Below, one piece after another: positions 42,985 to 51,368 of a stretch of DNA of 62,266 nt. The notes beneath the pieces were generated by a model. It had not been told where the DNA came from, made no database searches, and saw nothing but the letters and a program-made list of their open reading frames with translations. Each line of letters begins with the position of its first letter. Within the stretch, counting starts at the first letter, position 1. The stretch is from positions 1 through 62,266 of the forward strand of contig DDGC01000005.1 in NCBI GenBank assembly GCA_002337455.1. The letters run 5' to 3'. The position numbers and the translations under genes are program-made. This stretch comes from Rhizobiales bacterium UBA1912. GTDB lineage: Bacteria; Pseudomonadota; Alphaproteobacteria; Rhizobiales; Devosiaceae.

Positions 42985-44364
42985 ATGTTCGTCTCGGTGT
43001 TTGACGTATTCAAGGTTAGCGTCGGCCCGTCATCGTCCCACACAATGGGCCCGATGCTCGCCGCCGCGCGCTTTCTCGACACCATCCGTGCTATCGAACC
43101 CGTCGACAGCGCCCGCCTGCAAATCACCCTTTACGGCTCGCTCGCCTTCACCGGCGTTGGCCACGGCACCAATGCGGCAGTCCTCGCCGGTTGCCTCGGG
43201 TTCGAACCTGAAAGCTACGACCGGAGCAAGGTCGAAGCCGCCCTTGCCGAGCTCGCCACGCGCAAGACCATCCAGCCCGCTCCAGACCGTACCATCGCGC
43301 TCGATCCCGAAACCGACCTGGTCATCGACCGCAAGACGCGGCTCGACACCCATCCCAATGGCATGCGCTTTGCCCTTCTGGGCCCCGACGAGGCAGTATT
43401 GGCCGAGGAAACCTATTTCTCGATCGGTGGCGGCTTTGTCAAAACGCTCGCCGAGATTGAAGCGGGCGATATGCCCGCGACGCCGGCTGACGACGTGCCC
43501 TTCCCCTTCGCCAATGCCGATCAGATGCTCGAGATGGGCGCCGCCGACAACCTTTCCATAGCCGAGATGAAGCGCCAGAACGAATGTGCGCGCCTCGATG
43601 GCCAGGCTTTTTCGGAACGCCTTATCGGCATCTGGGACGTGATGGACGCCTGCATCACCCGCGGCCTCGCCGCCACCGGCGAACTCCCCGGCGGGCTCAA
43701 GGTCAAGCGCCGCGCCCGCGCCATCTTCGAAAACCTGTCGGGCAAGGCCGGCGCCAACGACATGCCGCTCCATTCAGCCATCGACTGGCTCTCGGCCTAT
43801 GCCATGGCAGTTAACGAGGAAAACGCCGCCGGCGGACAGGTGGTGACCGCCCCCACCAATGGCGCCGCGGGCGTCTTCCCGGCGGTGCTGCGCTACTACC
43901 TCTCCCACGTTCCCGGCGCCACGCGCGAAAAAATTCCCGAAATGCTCTTGGTTGGCGCCGCCATCGGCGGGCTGATCAAATACAACGCCTCGATTTCGGG
44001 CGCCGAAGTGGGCTGCCAGGGCGAAGTCGGCTCCGCCTCGGCCATGGCCGCCGCCGCGCTGTGCTCGGCGCTGGGCGGCACCAATGCCCAGATCGAAAAT
44101 GCTGCCGAAATCGCTCTCGAACACCATCTGGGCATGACCTGCGACCCCATCAGGGGTCTCGTTCAGGTCCCCTGCATCGAGCGCAACGGGCTCGGCGCGG
44201 TCAAGGCCGTCGCCGCCGCATCCCTCGCCATGCAGGGCGACGGCAGCCACATCGTCCCGCTCGACGCCTGCATCGAAACCATGCGCCAGACCGGCAAGGA
44301 CATGGACGAACGCTACAAGGAAACCTCGCTCGGCGGCCTGTCGGTCGCCGTGCCCGATTGCTAG
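42985..44364 (+). CDS. sdaA: L-serine ammonia-lyase (L-serine dehydratase)
   Basis: The 459-residue single-chain enzyme has the beta domain (1-150, starting FVSVFDVFKVSVGPSSSHTMGP) fused to the alpha domain. Cluster-ligand Cys lie in GAEVGCQGEVGSASAMAAAA, LCSALGG, MTCDPIRGLVQVPCIERN. It deaminates serine to pyruvate using a [4Fe-4S] cluster. Good start at ATG 42985 (GAGGGG 9 bp upstream). It is monocistronic. The serine-synthesis genes serA and serC are 14 kb away. Confidence 0.95.
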   Translation: MFVSVFDVFKVSVGPSSSHTMGPMLAAARFLDTIRAIEPVDSARLQITLYGSLAFTGVGHGTNAAVLAGCLGFEPESYDRSKVEAALAELATRKTIQPAPDRTIALDPETDLVIDRKTRLDTHPNGMRFALLGPDEAVLAEETYFSIGGGFVKTLAEIEAGDMPATPADDVPFPFANADQMLEMGAADNLSIAEMKRQNECARLDGQAFSERLIGIWDVMDACITRGLAATGELPGGLKVKRRARAIFENLSGKAGANDMPLHSAIDWLSAYAMAVNEENAAGGQVVTAPTNGAAGVFPAVLRYYLSHVPGATREKIPEMLLVGAAIGGLIKYNASISGAEVGCQGEVGSASAMAAAALCSALGGTNAQIENAAEIALEHHLGMTCDPIRGLVQVPCIERNGLGAVKAVAAASLAMQGDGSHIVPLDACIETMRQTGKDMDERYKETSLGGLSVAVPDC

Positions 44365-44421
44365 AGCGCGGTCAGAAAAAATTGCAGACTTTTTCGGGTC
44401 GACCTTGCGACCAACAAAAAG

Positions 44422-44772
44422 CTACTCCGCAATAACGGCAATCTCGCGCAGCAATTCGCCGTTCGCCCCGTCGTAAATGCGGATCGCCTGCCCTGCCTCG
44501 CCGTTATAGGTCACCGTTACCAAGCCGTCCTGGATCTGGGTCGAAATGACCTGCGCGCCCGCAGGCAGCGCGATGGCCTCTAGGGCGTATTGTTCGGCGA
44601 CCCCGCCACCCATGGTGGCCAGACGATAGACAACGACAAGCACAACCGCCATAAACCCCACCATCATGACGAGCATGGAGAGCCCCGCCCGCCGGCGGGC
44701 TTTGGCCATCACCGCCTCGGCCTCCGGGCTCAAAGGCTCGTCCTTGTCGAAATTGGTTTGAGGATCGGTCAT
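44422..44772 (-). CDS. DUF6476-like small membrane protein
   Basis: The 116-residue protein has an acidic N-terminus, one transmembrane helix (about 32-50) and an extracytoplasmic domain with LEAIALPAGAQVISTQIQDG and a final GELLREIAV strand. This fits DUF6476 proteins, which typically sit beside rluD in alphaproteobacteria. Its ATG shares two bases with the divergent rluD ATG (CATG at 44770-44773). Confidence 0.78.
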   Translation of the reverse strand: MTDPQTNFDKDEPLSPEAEAVMAKARRRAGLSMLVMMVGFMAVVLVVVYRLATMGGGVAEQYALEAIALPAGAQVISTQIQDGLVTVTYNGEAGQAIRIYDGANGELLREIAVIAE

Positions 44773-45781
44773 GGCGGGCAGTGAGCTCCAACAGGATAGG
44801 CACGACGCCACCGTCCTCGAAAACGAGGCCGGGACGCGGCTCGATGCATTTCTGGCGGCCCGCTTCCCCCTCTTTTCGCGCAACCGCATCAAGGACTTGA
44901 TCCTTGAGGGCGCGGTCAGCGTGGATGGAACGACCAACGAAGTGCCCAAATATCGCGTCAAGACCGGCGAGTCCATCGCTCTTGCCGCCCCCGAGCCGGT
45001 CGATGCCGAGCCCCAGCCCCAGGACATCGCGCTCAACATCCTCTTTGAGGACGAATATCTCATCGTCATCGACAAGCCTGCCGGCATGGTCGTCCACCCC
45101 GCGCCCGGCAACGAGGACGGAACGCTGGTCAACGCGCTCATCCACCATTGCGGCGACAGCCTGCGCGGCATCGGTGGAGTCAAACGCCCGGGCATCGTCC
45201 ACAGGCTCGACAAGGACACGTCCGGCGTGATGGTCGCCGCCAAGACCGAACAGGCCCACAACGGGCTCGCCGCCCAGTTCGCCGATCATGGCCGCACCGG
45301 GCCCCTGGAGCGCGCCTATTTCGCCTTTGTCTGGGGCATCCCCAATCCGCTGGTCGGCACTGTGCAAACCATGATCGGCCGCGATCCCCACAACCGGCTA
45401 AAGCAGTCGGTGATGCCCCGCGAGGGTCGCGAGGCCATCACCCATTTCCGCGTCGAGAACCGCTTCAGCGACGAAAAATGGTCGATTGCGCAGGTCAAAT
45501 GCCAGCTCGAGACCGGCCGCACCCATCAGATCCGCGTGCACATGGCCCATATCGGCCACCCCCTGATCGGCGACGGCGTTTACGGCTCGGCCTTTGCAAC
45601 AAAGATCAATACGGTGCCCGAACCGGTGCAGCACGCTATCAAGGCTCTCAACCGGCAGGCGCTTCACGCTGCGATCCTTGGCTTTGCCCATCCGGTGACC
45701 GGGCAAACGCTCAAGTTCGAAAGCCCATTGCCCCCCGAGCTTGCCGAGCTCGCAACGAACCTCGCGCCTTATTCGTTATAA
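44771..45781 (+). CDS. rluD: Ribosomal large subunit pseudouridine synthase RluD
   Basis: The 336-residue protein has an N-terminal S4 RNA-binding domain (FLAARFPLFSRNRIKDLI, near 25-45) and a catalytic domain with the RluA-type motif GIVHRLDKDTSGVMVAAK (catalytic Asp near residue 145). The late motif TGRTHQIRVHMAHIGHPLIG is also present. It modifies helix 69 of 23S rRNA. The start overlaps the divergent DUF6476 start, with GAGG 7 bp upstream, inside that gene's coding sequence. Confidence 0.93.
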   Translation: MAGSELQQDRHDATVLENEAGTRLDAFLAARFPLFSRNRIKDLILEGAVSVDGTTNEVPKYRVKTGESIALAAPEPVDAEPQPQDIALNILFEDEYLIVIDKPAGMVVHPAPGNEDGTLVNALIHHCGDSLRGIGGVKRPGIVHRLDKDTSGVMVAAKTEQAHNGLAAQFADHGRTGPLERAYFAFVWGIPNPLVGTVQTMIGRDPHNRLKQSVMPREGREAITHFRVENRFSDEKWSIAQVKCQLETGRTHQIRVHMAHIGHPLIGDGVYGSAFATKINTVPEPVQHAIKALNRQALHAAILGFAHPVTGQTLKFESPLPPELAELATNLAPYSL

Positions 45782-45966
45782 AGGCCGAGGCATCGGCTCG
45801 GAACCATGCGCTCCGCGAATACCATATTTTCGCGGAACAGGGGTGTAATCGCCCAAATCAGACCTATATTCACACCGATTATCTCCGCAAACGTGCCGCA
45901 AAGGGCGTCGATGCGGAGTGCAACCCGCCGGGGATACCCGGGGGTTTACGAGAGGGGGTGCTAGAA

Positions 45967-46845
45967 ATGGCCCAATCCAATCTTCCTGTCTTGAGTTCCG
46001 AAAGCGGGCTAAACCGCTATCTGCAGGAAATCCGCAAGTTCCCTATGCTCGACCCTGACGAGGAGTTTATGCTCGCCAAGCGGTACAAGGAGCATGCCGA
46101 TCCCCAGGCGGCCCAGAAACTCATCACATCCCATCTGCGGCTCGTGGCCAAGATCGCCATGGGCTATCGCGGCTATGGCCTGCCCATTTCCGAAGTGATT
46201 TCGGAGGGCAATGTGGGTCTCATGCAGGCGGTCAAGCGTTTCGAGCCCGACAAGGGCTTCCGCCTGGCTACCTATGCGATGTGGTGGATCCGCGCCTCGA
46301 TCCAGGAATACGTCCTGCGGTCGTGGTCGCTGGTCAAGATCGGCACTACCGCCGCCCAGAAACGCCTGTTCTTCAACCTGCGCCGTCTCAAGGGACAGAT
46401 CGCCGCGCTCGACGATGGCAATCTCCACCCCGACCAGATCAAGCAGATCGCCACGACCCTCAACGTCACCGAGGACGACGTGGTCTCGATGAACCAGCGC
46501 CTGACCGGCGATGCCTCGCTCAACGCACCCATGCGCGCCGACGAAGGCACCAGCCAATGGCAGGACTGGCTGATCGACGATGTGCCCGATCAGGAAGAGG
46601 TGCTTGGCGACAGCCAGGAATTTGACGAGCGCATGGGCATGCTCGAAGGCGCCATGGAAGTCCTCAACGACCGCGAAAAGGCGATCTTCAAGGCCCGCCG
46701 CCTGCAGGAAAGCCCCTCGACCCTCGAGGAACTTGCTCAGGAATACGACGTTAGCCGCGAGCGTATCCGCCAGATCGAGGTCCGTGCCTTCGAAAAGGTA
46801 CAGGACGCGGTCAAGGAAGCTGCCCGGACCCAGACCGCCCATTGA
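45967..46845 (+). CDS. rpoH: Heat-shock sigma factor RpoH (sigma-32)
   Basis: The 292-residue protein has region 2 with SHLRLVAKIAMGYRGYGLP, SEVISEGNVGLMQAVKRFEP, and FRLATYAMWWIRASIQEYVL. The RpoH box is AQKRLFFNLRRLKGQ (near residue 134). Region 4 is TLEELAQEYDVSRERIRQIE. It directs transcription of chaperone and protease genes. ATG 45967 follows a GAGAGGGGG stretch. A perfect 8-bp inverted repeat (TCCGCGAA / TTCGCGGA, 45812-45836) and a small GC hairpin near 45928-45941 lie in the leader. Confidence 0.95.
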   Translation: MAQSNLPVLSSESGLNRYLQEIRKFPMLDPDEEFMLAKRYKEHADPQAAQKLITSHLRLVAKIAMGYRGYGLPISEVISEGNVGLMQAVKRFEPDKGFRLATYAMWWIRASIQEYVLRSWSLVKIGTTAAQKRLFFNLRRLKGQIAALDDGNLHPDQIKQIATTLNVTEDDVVSMNQRLTGDASLNAPMRADEGTSQWQDWLIDDVPDQEEVLGDSQEFDERMGMLEGAMEVLNDREKAIFKARRLQESPSTLEELAQEYDVSRERIRQIEVRAFEKVQDAVKEAARTQTAH

Positions 46846-46931
46846 CGCGCGGTCTGGTCGTCCTCATTGTGCAGGCTTCCGGGATCCACTGAAGGATAAA
46901 TCGGACCGGCCCTCGGGCCGATCCGTCTCAA

Positions 46932-48215
46932 ATGATAGAAATAACTATCGTCGCAGGTCTGATCCTGCTCAATGGCCTCTTCGCAATGTCCGAACTCGCC
47001 ATCGTGTCCGCCAGCAAACCGCTGCTGCGGTCGATGGCCGAACGGGGCCAGCCTGGTGCCTCCGCTGCCGTACAACTGGCAGACGACCCCGGCCGCTTTC
47101 TTTCCACAGTCCAGATCGGCATTACCCTGATCGGCATTGTCGCGGGCGCATTTTCCGGCGCCACGATAGGCGGCATGCTGGTCCGGGTTCTGCTCGATGC
47201 CGGTTTGCCCGGCCCGGCCGCCTCTGCGCTCGGCTATGGGGGCGTGGTGGCCATCATCACCTATCTTTCGGTTGTAGTGGGAGAACTGGTTCCCAAACAG
47301 CTCGCCCTGCGCAACGCCGAACGGGTGGCCTGCCTTATCGCGCCGCCCATGCAGATTCTGTCGCGCATCGCCGGGCCGATCGTCTGGCTCCTTGATGCCT
47401 CGACGCGCCTGATCTTCCGTTTGCTCGGCCTGAGCGACACAAATGACGATCAGGTCACCGAGGAAGAGATCAAGTCGATGGTCGCCGAAGCTGCCGAGAC
47501 CGGCGTCATCGAACGCGACGAAAAGCGCATGATCGCAGGCGTGCTACGCCTTTCGGACCGTCGCGCCCGATCCATCATGACGCCGCGCACAGATATCGAA
47601 ATGCTCGATTTCGACGATGATTTCGAGACCATTCGCGCCAGGCTGGCTCATGCACGCCACTCGCGCCTGCCGGTCTGGAGCGGTGAGTTCGACAACATCA
47701 TCGGCGTGCTGGTCGTGCGCGAGTATCTCGCGGCCCGGCCCGCCGACCACGTGGCATTGCGAAAATTGCTGCGCGAGCCTCAGATCGTGCCTGACACCAT
47801 TGGTGCGCTCGACGTGCTGGACCTGCTGCGCAAGGCCCATTTCCCGCTCGCCCTGGTCCTTGACGAATATGGCCATTTCGATGGCCTCGTCACGCCCACC
47901 GATCTGCTTGAAGCCATCGCCGGGGTGTTTCGTTCCGACCTGGAAGAGGGGGAGACAGATGAGGCCGTGCAGCGTGAAGATGGCTCATGGCTTCTGGCCG
48001 GCAGCCTGACGGTCGATGAGCTGTCCGACCGCCTCGGCCTGACCCTGCCCGAGCGCCGCGACTACCAAACGCTTGCGGGCTTCGTTATCGACCATCTGCA
48101 GCACATTCCCAAGACCGGCGAAGTGCTCCAAGCCGGAAACTGGCGGCTTCAAGTTGTCGACATGGACGGCCACCGGGTCGACAAGGTTCTCGCGTCACCG
48201 GCGATCGACCGCTAA
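46932..48215 (+). CDS. Hemolysin-like CNNM/CBS membrane protein
   Basis: The 427-residue protein has an N-terminal CNNM (DUF21) domain with about four helices (1-140), including SELAIVSASKPLLRSMAERG and VGELVPKQLALRNAE. A CBS pair follows (about 215-335; VMTPRTDIEMLDFDD-like segment, VLDEYGHFDGLVTPTDLLEA), then a CorC_HlyC transporter-associated domain at the end. Members are linked to Mg2+/Co2+ handling; the hemolysin name is historical. It starts at ATG 46932. Confidence 0.9.
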   Translation: MIEITIVAGLILLNGLFAMSELAIVSASKPLLRSMAERGQPGASAAVQLADDPGRFLSTVQIGITLIGIVAGAFSGATIGGMLVRVLLDAGLPGPAASALGYGGVVAIITYLSVVVGELVPKQLALRNAERVACLIAPPMQILSRIAGPIVWLLDASTRLIFRLLGLSDTNDDQVTEEEIKSMVAEAAETGVIERDEKRMIAGVLRLSDRRARSIMTPRTDIEMLDFDDDFETIRARLAHARHSRLPVWSGEFDNIIGVLVVREYLAARPADHVALRKLLREPQIVPDTIGALDVLDLLRKAHFPLALVLDEYGHFDGLVTPTDLLEAIAGVFRSDLEEGETDEAVQREDGSWLLAGSLTVDELSDRLGLTLPERRDYQTLAGFVIDHLQHIPKTGEVLQAGNWRLQVVDMDGHRVDKVLASPAIDR

Positions 48216-48235
48216 AGCTCCGCGTTCGCAAAAGG

Positions 48236-48265
48236 AATGGCAGCTCGATCTCTCGAGCCGCCATT
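48236..48265. terminator. Hairpin between convergent genes, possible terminator
   Basis: AATGGC...GCCATT encloses CTCGA-TCTC-TCGAG, a two-part stem without a T-run, located between the CNNM gene and the Gly-rich protein gene. Confidence 0.45.
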
Positions 48266-48287
48266 GTCCTTGCCGATACCGTTCCGG

Positions 48288-49367
48288 TTAGCGGTTATTG
48301 CCGCCGCCACCTTGGCCGCCGCCACCACCTTGGCCGCCGCCACCACCGTGACCACCGCCACCACCGTGACCACCGCCACCGTGGCCACCGCCATGGTCGT
48401 CGTCATCATCGCGACCACCGCCCCAGCCACCGCCGTGGTCATCGTCGTCATCGCGGCCACCGCCCCAGCCACCGCCGTGGTCATCGTCGTCATCGCGACC
48501 ACCGCCCCAGCCTCCGCCGTGGTCGTCATCATCATCACGGCCGCCACCCCAGCCACCGCCGTGGTCATCATCATCATCGCGGCCACCACCACCATGGTCA
48601 TTGCCGCCGCCGTGTCCGCCACCACCGTGGCCACCGCCGCCGTGGCCACCGCCACCGCCGTGTCCGCCACCACCGTGGCCACCGCCGCCGTGTCCACCAC
48701 CGCCGTGTCCACCACCGCCGTGTCCACCACCACCGTGTCCGCCACCACCGTGGCCACCGCCGCCGTGGTGACCACCACCATTGCCGCCGCCGTTGCCACC
48801 ATTGCCGCCGTTGCCGCCGCCGTTCCCGTCGCCACCGTTGCCAGTGCCGCCGTTACCGCCATTCCCGGTGCCACCATTGCCGGTGTTGTCGTCATCGCGG
48901 TTGCGGTTGCGATCATAATTGCGTTCATCGTCGTCATCGTCATCGTCGTCGACGTTCGATGAACCAATCGCTGCAACCGGGATCTGATCGATACACATGG
49001 CAGCGGCGATCTCGAGAAGCTGCAGTTGAGCTGCAGCATCAACATCCATCGCAATTGCAAGTGTTACGACCGCATCAGCCGCCTCGATGCAGATCGGCTG
49101 TGGCACAACCGAACCGTTGCCGGCTTGCGCAATCGAAAGTGCCAGTTGGACAATGTCGGCATCCCGAGCAGCGCCGGGGGTACGTGACGCAAGAAACGCT
49201 TGAACAACACTGTCACACTGCCCGACCTGGGTTTGCAGTGAGACGGGACAAAGACTCGCTGCTCCGGCAACGGTTAAGACCTGCTGTGCCTGAGCCGGAA
49301 TAGCGCCACCCAATAGCGCACCAGCGGCAAGTGCTGTGCTGGCGATATACGCAAATTTCTGCGACAT
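48288..49367 (-). CDS. Exported Gly/His/Asp-rich repeat protein
   Basis: The 359-residue precursor has a signal peptide (about 1-28, ending AQAQ). A compact domain with four Cys (C40, C51, C93, C125) spans about 30-135. An acidic run (VDDDDDDDDE, 139-148) leads into a Gly/Asn spacer (160-199). HGGGG units follow (200-256), then five RDDDDDHGGG units, four of them followed by WGGG (263-328), and a Gly/Gln tail. The Asp clusters could bind Ca2+ or other cations and the His/Gly part divalent metals, but this is from composition only. It has an exact CtrA box in its promoter. I do not recognise a family. Confidence 0.8.
   Translation of the reverse strand: MSQKFAYIASTALAAGALLGGAIPAQAQQVLTVAGAASLCPVSLQTQVGQCDSVVQAFLASRTPGAARDADIVQLALSIAQAGNGSVVPQPICIEAADAVVTLAIAMDVDAAAQLQLLEIAAAMCIDQIPVAAIGSSNVDDDDDDDDERNYDRNRNRDDDNTGNGGTGNGGNGGTGNGGDGNGGGNGGNGGNGGGNGGGHHGGGGHGGGGHGGGGHGGGGHGGGGHGGGGHGGGGHGGGGGHGGGGHGGGGHGGGNDHGGGGRDDDDDHGGGWGGGRDDDDDHGGGWGGGRDDDDDHGGGWGGGRDDDDDHGGGWGGGRDDDDDHGGGHGGGGHGGGGGHGGGGGQGGGGGQGGGGNNR
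48384..48581 (-). repeat. 42-bp coding tandem repeats (RDDDDDHGGGWGGG)
   Basis: Four complete 14-codon units and a diverged fifth encode residues 263-328. Synonymous differences between copies are visible (GAT/GAC switches), so the copies are not recent identical duplicates. Copy number is likely to vary between strains. Confidence 0.85.
48600..48770 (-). repeat. 15-bp coding repeats (HGGGG)
   Basis: About eleven 5-codon units encode residues 200-256 of the exported protein, with one unit lengthened to HGGGGG. The region is prone to slippage. Confidence 0.85.
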
Positions 49368-49387
49368 GATGTATCGATCCCAAAAAG

Positions 49388-49402
49388 TTAACTGGACGTT
49401 AA
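49388..49402 (-). promoter_or_regulatory. Exact CtrA box upstream of the Gly-rich protein
   Basis: TTAA-N7-TTAA with both halves exact (plus strand TTAA-CTGGACG-TTAA), flanked by G and C to give two GTTAAC sites. It ends 20 bp before the ATG at 49367, very close for an activator site, so repression is also possible. Confidence 0.7.
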
Positions 49403-49446
49403 CTTCAGAAATTACTGGTGGGGACCAGAGAGCATCATGACTTTTC

Positions 49447-50136
49447 TCAAATGAATGGCTTTAAGTTGTTTCGCTCCAGTATTAGTAGCCAGGGGTCGTC
49501 CTGGGCACTTTCCACGCTGATGGAGACTTCTCGCGCCTCCGCACGGTTTGAAGTGCCGATCATTTTCCCCTGAGCGAGGTCCAGGCCGTCGAGCGGATAG
49601 AGCAGTCCGCGTGAACGGGCGAACCGGGTCCTCCCGAGCGGATAGACCGAGACGCGTGCCCCGACATCGATTTCAAACTCGATCGACCCGGAAACCCCCA
49701 TCGCCAGATCGTGTCCGTCGATCAGAATGATCCGCCGCTCGGCCGCGTGCCTCGCCACGGCGTGGAGCGCTGCCAGAGTGTGGTCAAACCGCCCCCCGGT
49801 CATGCCCAGCGCCAGCGTCACCGATGCCCGCGTTGAATAAAGGCATTTCTCGAAATCTGTAGTGTCTTGCTCGGAGAGTGTCAGGATCTTGGTTTGGGGT
49901 GGAAACCGCGTCCGGTCGGCTACCGAATCCATATCCCCGATCACAGCATCGGGCACTAGCCCCGCCGCCATCAATATGTCCCCGCCCCTGTCCGCACCCA
50001 CCAGCCCTGCGGCGAGTTGGCCCAGCTCGGTCAGCATTTCGGCATCGACCTCGCCACCGCCCACGATCAGCAGCGGGCCATCGAATACGAGGGGCGTCCC
50101 GTTTTCCCCCGCGCCGTCTTGCACTGGACCTTGCAC
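49447..50136 (-). CDS. thiN: Thiamine pyrophosphokinase
   Basis: The product is about 229 residues and converts thiamine to thiamine pyrophosphate. Motifs are LLIVGGGEVDAEMLTEL, VGADRGGDILMAAGLVPD, VIGDMDSVADRTRF, SEQDTTDFEKCL, and GMTGGRFDHTLAALHAV, in the order of the TPK catalytic and thiamine-binding domains. GTG 50136 is used; another GTG at 50124 with AAGG 4 bp upstream is possible, and a longer frame to 50268 is antisense to the riboswitch. It is divergent from the thiamine transporter, so uptake and phosphorylation genes are paired. Confidence 0.88.
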   Translation of the reverse strand: MQGPVQDGAGENGTPLVFDGPLLIVGGGEVDAEMLTELGQLAAGLVGADRGGDILMAAGLVPDAVIGDMDSVADRTRFPPQTKILTLSEQDTTDFEKCLYSTRASVTLALGMTGGRFDHTLAALHAVARHAAERRIILIDGHDLAMGVSGSIEFEIDVGARVSVYPLGRTRFARSRGLLYPLDGLDLAQGKMIGTSNRAEAREVSISVESAQDDPWLLILERNNLKPFI

Positions 50137-50154
50137 GCCTATAGTGTCGCCTCG

Positions 50155-50240
50155 TCTCGCTGGGGTGTCCGTCCGAAAGGATGGGCTGAGAAAAACCCAT
50201 AGAACCTGAACCAGGTCATGCTGGCGGAGGAAGTTCGAGA
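50155..50240 (+). ncRNA. TPP riboswitch (THI element)
   Basis: The conserved core is visible in order: GGGGTGTCC, GGGCTGAGA, ACCCATAGAACCTGAACC, AGGTCATGCTGGCGGAGGAA. The closing P1 stem is TCTCG (50155-50159) with CGAGA (50236-50240). It lies directly upstream of thiB. A hairpin (ATGGCAAGGG with its complement, 50240-50268) follows immediately and overlaps the last base of P1, which makes it a candidate expression platform. Confidence 0.93.
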
Positions 50241-50356
50241 TGGCAAGGGCCACAAATCCCTCTGCCATTTGAAACCTTTCCCCTCATTCATGGCCGCAAA
50301 CTTGGCTCGGCGCCAGCAAAACCATTGTTTTTGCACGCCAAACAATGAGGAAACTC

Positions 50357-51364
50357 ATGATCGCTTCCGTAAGGACGAGCCTGTGCGCGGTTATGCTCGG
50401 AGCACTCGCGCTCCCGGCCATCGCCCAGGACAATTCAACGCTCACTGTCTATACATACGACGCCTTTGCCGCCGATTGGGGGCCCGGACCGCTCCTCAAG
50501 GAAGGCTTTGAAGCCCAGTGCGGCTGCACGCTCAATTTCGTTTCGGCCGACGATTCGATCTCGGCGCTGCGCCGCGCCCAGCTCGAAGGCGACGCCACCG
50601 ATGCCGACATCATTTTGGGGCTCGATACCGCCACCATCGGCGAGGGCAAGGCGACCGGCCTGTTCACCGAACACCAGCTCGACCTCCCCGCTTTCGACAT
50701 CCCGCTCGAATGGACAGACGAAGTCTTTGTCCCCTTCGATTACGGCTATTTCGCCTTCGTTTACGACGCCCAGTCGCTTGAAACGCCCCCGGCAAGTTTC
50801 GAGGAGCTGATCGCGCTGCCCGAAGACTTCAAGATCGTCATTCAGGACCCCCGGTCCTCCACCCCCGGCCTGGGCCTGATCCTGTGGATCAAGGCACTGT
50901 ACGGCGATGACGCCATCTCTATCTGGGAGGGCCTCGCCCCTCATGTCCTGACGGTCACCTCCGGCTGGTCGGAATCCTACGATTTGTTCCTTTCCGGTGA
51001 GGCCGACATGGTGCTCTCCTACACCACCTCCCCGGCCTACCACCTCATCGCCGAGGGCGAAAACCGCTATCACGCCGCCAAATTCGAAGCGGGCCATTAC
51101 ACCCAGATCGAAGTCGCCGGCATCCTCGCTTCCAGCCCCAATCAGGAGCTGGCACAACAATTCCTCGCTTATCTTGTCACCCCCGAAGGACAGGCCACAC
51201 TGCCGGAAACCAACTGGATGTATCCGGTGCTCGAACCGACAGGCGGTCTCAATCCCGGCTTTGCCGAGATGATCGACCCCCAGCCCGCCCTCCTGCTTGA
51301 CGCAGAAGAGGTCACCGCCAACACTCGGGCCTGGATCGAGGAAGCGTTCTCGACGCTGAGGTAG
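50357..51364 (+). CDS. thiB: Thiamine ABC transporter substrate-binding protein
   Basis: The product is about 335 residues with a signal peptide (about 1-24, ending AIAQ). The mature protein has TVYTYDAFAADWGPGP, DATDADIILGLD, PFDYGYFAFVYD and LSYTTSPAYH, as in TbpA/ThiB. It captures thiamine or its phosphates in the periplasm. ATG 50357 has GAGG 6 bp upstream; ATG 50345 lacks a Shine-Dalgarno. It is the first gene of thiBPQ under the TPP riboswitch. Confidence 0.93.
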   Translation: MIASVRTSLCAVMLGALALPAIAQDNSTLTVYTYDAFAADWGPGPLLKEGFEAQCGCTLNFVSADDSISALRRAQLEGDATDADIILGLDTATIGEGKATGLFTEHQLDLPAFDIPLEWTDEVFVPFDYGYFAFVYDAQSLETPPASFEELIALPEDFKIVIQDPRSSTPGLGLILWIKALYGDDAISIWEGLAPHVLTVTSGWSESYDLFLSGEADMVLSYTTSPAYHLIAEGENRYHAAKFEAGHYTQIEVAGILASSPNQELAQQFLAYLVTPEGQATLPETNWMYPVLEPTGGLNPGFAEMIDPQPALLLDAEEVTANTRAWIEEAFSTLR

Positions 51365-51368
51365 CAAA

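Noticed and set aside
45812..45941. RNA thermometer in the rpoH leader
   Set aside because: The 8-bp repeat and small GC hairpin do not cover the Shine-Dalgarno or the start codon, so a thermosensor cannot be supported.
45148..45966. N-terminal extension of rpoH, giving 565 residues
   Set aside because: The extension overlaps rluD in a different frame. RpoH homology begins at the ATG at 45967, which has its own ribosome-binding site.
46902..46925. Terminator after rpoH
   Set aside because: A GGCCC/GGGCC stem is present but no T-run follows, and it lies within the ribosome-binding region of the next gene.
48384..48770. Regular repeats resembling a CRISPR array
   Set aside because: The repeats are in frame, encode Gly/His/Asp units of a continuous 359-residue protein, and have no unique spacers.
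50345..50356. thiB start at the first ATG
   Set aside because: The only Shine-Dalgarno (GAGG) lies between this ATG and the ATG at 50357, so the latter is the likely start.
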